43,393 nt of DNA from Actinotalea soli (GTDB lineage: Bacteria; Actinomycetota; Actinomycetes; Actinomycetales; Cellulomonadaceae): positions 1 to 43,393 of the forward strand of contig NZ_JAGEMK010000013.1 in NCBI RefSeq assembly GCF_017565425.1. The letters are read 5' to 3'. Below are positions 41,180-43,393 of the stretch, piece after piece (within the stretch, counting starts at the first letter, position 1; the number at the start of each line of letters is the position of its first letter). Below the pieces are notes generated by a model. It was given only the letters and a program-made list of their open reading frames with translations, was not told the DNA's origin and made no database searches. The translations under genes were made by a program, and so were the position numbers.

Positions 41180-42508
41180 ATGCGCATCACCAGCATCGAG
41201 ATCGAGGACGTCCGCTTCCCGACCTCGCTCACCGCCGACGGCTCGGACGCCATGAACAAGGACGGCGACTACTCGGCCGCCTACGTCGTGCTGCGCACCG
41301 ACGGCACCGCGGCCGACGGCGCCCCGCTCGCCGGCTTCGGCCTGACCTTCACCACGGGCCGGGGCAACGACATCGTCGCCGTCGCCGCCCGCCAGCAGGC
41401 CGAGCTGCTCGTCGGCATGGACGTCCAGGAGATGGCTGCCGACATGGGCGCCGTCTACCGGCACCTGACCTCCGACGCGCAGATCCGCTGGCTCGGCCCC
41501 GAGAAGGGCGTCGTCCACCTGTCCCTGTCCGCCGTGATGAACGCCGCATGGGACCTGGCCGGGCGCCTGGCGGGCAAGCCGGTGTGGCGCCTGCTCGCCG
41601 ACATGACCCCCGAGCAGCTCGTCGACGTCGCCGACCTGCGCTACCTCTCCGACGCCCTGAGCCGCGAGGAGGCCATCGCCCTGCTGCGCGCCAAGGAGGC
41701 CGGCAAGGCCGAGCGCATCGCCGAGCTCGAGGCCACCGGCTACCCCTGCTACACCACCTCGGCCGGCTGGCTCGGGTACGACGACGACAAGCTGCGCCGC
41801 CTGTGCCAGGAGGCCGTCGACGAGGGCTACCAGCACATCAAGCTCAAGGTCGGCGCCAACCTCGAGGACGACATCCGCCGCTGCGGGATCGCCCGCGAGG
41901 TGATCGGTCCGGACCGCACCCTGATGATCGACGCCAACCAGGTGTGGGACGTCGACCAGGCCATCGAGTGGACCAACGCCCTCGCGCAGTTCGACCTGCT
42001 GTGGATCGAGGAGCCCACCAGCCCCGACGACGTGCTCGGTCACGCCGCCATCGGCCGCGGGGTCGCCCCCGTCGGCATCGCCACCGGCGAGCACTGCCAC
42101 AACCGCGTCATGTTCAAGCAGTTCATGCAGGCCGGCGCCCTGGACTTCTGCCAGCTCGACGCCGGGCGGCTCGGCTCCCTCAACGAGATCGTCGCGGTCC
42201 TGCTCCTGGCCGCGAAGTTCGACGTCCCCGTGTGCCCGCACGCGGGCGGGGTGGGTCTGTGCGAGATGGTGCAGCACGTCTCGATGCTCGACTTCGTCGC
42301 GGTGAGCGGCACCCGCGAGGGCCGGGTCACCGAGTTCGTCGACCACCTGCACGAGCACTTCACCGACCCGTGCGTGGTCCGCGAGGCGGCCTACGCGCTG
42401 CCGAGCCAGCCCGGGTACTCGACCGAGATGCACGCCGCCTCGATCGAGGAGTTCCGCTTCCCCGACGGCAGCTACTGGGCCGGCCGTCTGGCCCTCGAGG
42501 CCCCCTGA
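41180..42508 (+). CDS. L-fuconate dehydratase-type enolase-superfamily acid-sugar dehydratase
   Basis: A 442-residue enolase-superfamily (mandelate racemase subgroup) dehydratase. Colinear matches to bacterial L-fuconate dehydratase and human ENOSF1 run through the whole protein: [30 protein letters not shown] and [16 protein letters not shown]. Metal ligands are D251 (MIDANQ), E277 (IEEP) and E303 (ATGEHCHNR). The catalytic base pair is K221-x-K223 and H354. It removes water from an acid sugar to give a 2-keto-3-deoxy acid. Characterised family members also accept L-galactonate, D-arabinonate and similar acids, so the native substrate here is open. AGGAG precedes the ATG. Confidence 0.9.
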   Translation: MRITSIEIEDVRFPTSLTADGSDAMNKDGDYSAAYVVLRTDGTAADGAPLAGFGLTFTTGRGNDIVAVAARQQAELLVGMDVQEMAADMGAVYRHLTSDAQIRWLGPEKGVVHLSLSAVMNAAWDLAGRLAGKPVWRLLADMTPEQLVDVADLRYLSDALSREEAIALLRAKEAGKAERIAELEATGYPCYTTSAGWLGYDDDKLRRLCQEAVDEGYQHIKLKVGANLEDDIRRCGIAREVIGPDRTLMIDANQVWDVDQAIEWTNALAQFDLLWIEEPTSPDDVLGHAAIGRGVAPVGIATGEHCHNRVMFKQFMQAGALDFCQLDAGRLGSLNEIVAVLLLAAKFDVPVCPHAGGVGLCEMVQHVSMLDFVAVSGTREGRVTEFVDHLHEHFTDPCVVREAAYALPSQPGYSTEMHAASIEEFRFPDGSYWAGRLALEAP

Positions 42509-42513
42509 GCCGG

Positions 42514-42519
42514 GATACT
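42514..42519 (+). promoter_or_regulatory. -10 box of the gntR-type gene, leaderless-type
   Basis: GATACT (four of six to TATAAT) lies six bases before the ATG at 42526, just past the dehydratase stop. Confidence 0.35.
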
Positions 42520-42525
42520 CCTCGC

Positions 42526-43248
42526 ATGTCCCGCACCGACCGCGTCGTCGACGGCATCACCGCGATGATCCTCGACGGCAGCCTCGCCCCTGGTGACCGG
42601 CTCCCGGTCGAGAAGGACCTGGCAGCGACCCTCGGCGTCTCCCGGGGGTCGCTGCGCGAGGGGGTCCGGGCCCTGTCGGTCCTCGGGGTGGTGGACTCCC
42701 GTCAGGGTGACGGCACCTACGTGACGAGCCTGGACCCGAGCCTGCTGGTCGCCCCCCTCGGGCTGGTCGTCGAGCTCCAGGGCGCAGGCCACGCGCTGCA
42801 CGTGCACACGGTGCGCCGGATGCTCGAGACCGAGGTGGCCGGCCTCGCCGCGAGCAACGCCGCCGGGGCGGGCGAGGCCCTCGCGAGGGCCCGTGCCGCG
42901 CTCGACTCCTCGGCCGCGACCCTCGCGGCCCGCACCTCCCCGGCCGGCGGCGCGGCGGAGGACCCTGCTGACCACGAGGCCCTCCTCGAGGCCGACATCG
43001 CCTTCCACCGGGCCCTGGCCGAGGCAGCCGCCAACCCGGTGCTCGGGGCCCTGGTCGAGGCCCTCGCCGGACGGACCGCGCGGCACCGGCTGTGGCGCGG
43101 GATCGCCCAGGCCGGGGCCGACGAGCGCACCCAGGACGAGCACGAGGCCGTCCTCGACGCGGTGCTCGCCGGGGACACCGAGCGGGCCCGCGTCCGGATG
43201 GCCGCGCACCTCCTCGAGGTCGAGGACTTCCTCCGCGCCCACGGGTGA
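42526..43248 (+). CDS. GntR-family (FadR/FCD type) transcriptional regulator
   Basis: A 240-residue regulator: N-terminal winged HTH (about 10-65, RLPVEKDLAATLGVSRGSLREGVRAL) and a C-terminal FCD-like helical domain with the metal/effector His-containing pieces EADIAFHRALAEAAANPVL (about 158-176) and DEHEAVLDAVLAGDTERARVRMAAHL. FCD regulators often sense sugar acids and carboxylates. The gene lies 17 bp after the dehydratase gene and probably controls it and the divergent dehydrogenase through the CATCTGA-containing sites. No ribosome-binding site is seen, but a -10-like GATACT is six bases upstream. Confidence 0.88.
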   Translation: MSRTDRVVDGITAMILDGSLAPGDRLPVEKDLAATLGVSRGSLREGVRALSVLGVVDSRQGDGTYVTSLDPSLLVAPLGLVVELQGAGHALHVHTVRRMLETEVAGLAASNAAGAGEALARARAALDSSAATLAARTSPAGGAAEDPADHEALLEADIAFHRALAEAAANPVLGALVEALAGRTARHRLWRGIAQAGADERTQDEHEAVLDAVLAGDTERARVRMAAHLLEVEDFLRAHG

Positions 43249-43289
43249 GCGCGGCGTTCGGCGCCCCCGGGGCGCGCGGGCCGTCCGAC

Positions 43290-43331
43290 GCCCGACGCCG
43301 TCGGGTGAGCGGGGCGCCCGACGCCGTCGGG
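43290..43331 (+). terminator. repeated hairpins after the gntR-type gene
   Basis: The 16-base unit GCCCGACGCCGTCGGG occurs at 43290-43305 and again at 43316-43331. Each copy folds as CCCGAC/GTCGGG around GCC. They could serve as tandem terminators. Confidence 0.5.
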
Positions 43332-43339
43332 GCAGGACC

Positions 43340-43393
43340 CGCGCCCGAGATCGGGGTGGGGGGGGGGGGCCCCAAAAACCCCCCACACCCCCC
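43340..43393. other. low-complexity G/C end of window
   Basis: Runs of G, then C, A and C homopolymers end the window. They encode nothing and look like artefactual contig-end sequence. Any reading frame across them is not credible. Confidence 0.55.

Noticed and set aside
1-43393. CRISPR arrays, tRNA or rRNA genes, insertion sequences
   Set aside because: I looked for regularly spaced repeats, cloverleaf-type tRNA patterns and transposase-like proteins and saw none. A dedicated scan was not possible here.

Overview
The window is high-GC DNA (strong G/C bias at third codon positions, frequent GTG starts, many six- or seven-base leaders) from an actinomycete. Marker genes fit this: a 32-residue bS22 ribosomal protein beside a small excisionase-type HTH gene, a radA-disA pair, and a MutY without a NUDIX tail. 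The overall set looks like a free-living plant-sugar-using member of the Micrococcales, but the genus cannot be fixed from sequence reading alone. Both extreme ends (about 1-50 and 43340-43393) are G/C homopolymer runs that look like contig-end artefacts.

Layout, left to right. (1) 0-2.7 kb: a CUT1 sugar-binding lipoprotein and its LacI-type regulator, which share a 14-bp operator. The permeases would lie beyond the left edge. (2) 2.7-6.8 kb: housekeeping genes bS22, HTH and acuC, and a KtrB-KtrA potassium uptake pair. (3) 6.9-18.0 kb: a YitT-like membrane protein, then a monosaccharide ABC importer (ChvE/MmsA/MmsB type), a DeoR-type regulator, the full L-arabinose pathway araB-araD-araA, and a second LacI regulator with a likely operator in front of araB. 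(4) 18-23.2 kb: proC, an unknown anchored protein, and a TetR-controlled two-gene ABC exporter. (5) 23.3-28.8 kb: radA, disA (c-di-AMP synthase, apparently missing about 55 internal residues), an unknown anchored protein, mutY coupled to a streptomycin-6-kinase-like gene, and an N-acetylglutamate synthase-like GNAT. (6) 28.8-34.3 kb: a SorC-type regulator divergent from glpD-glpF-glpK (glycerol use). (7) 34.4-43.3 kb: an epimerase-like dehydrogenase, a lipoprotein, and an acid-sugar catabolic block made of an SDR, KDG kinase, KDPG aldolase, an IclR regulator, a D-2-hydroxyacid dehydrogenase, an L-fuconate-dehydratase-type enolase-superfamily enzyme and a GntR regulator.

How the parts work together: arabinose imported by the ChvE-type system would be isomerised (AraA), phosphorylated (AraB) and epimerised (AraD) into the pentose phosphate pathway. 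Glycerol enters by GlpF and is converted by GlpK and GlpD. An aldonate or uronate-derived acid would be dehydrated to a 2-keto-3-deoxy sugar acid, phosphorylated by KdgK and split by Eda to pyruvate and glyceraldehyde-3-phosphate. Each block carries its own regulator and recognisable inverted-repeat operator candidates.

The most notable points are the conserved LacI operator set, a self-controlled leaderless tetR gene, recurrent leaderless-type promoters, the short DisA, and an acid-sugar pathway whose true substrate is unclear. I found no CRISPR array, rRNA, tRNA, transposase or prophage. I do not see a clearly novel defence or mobile system.
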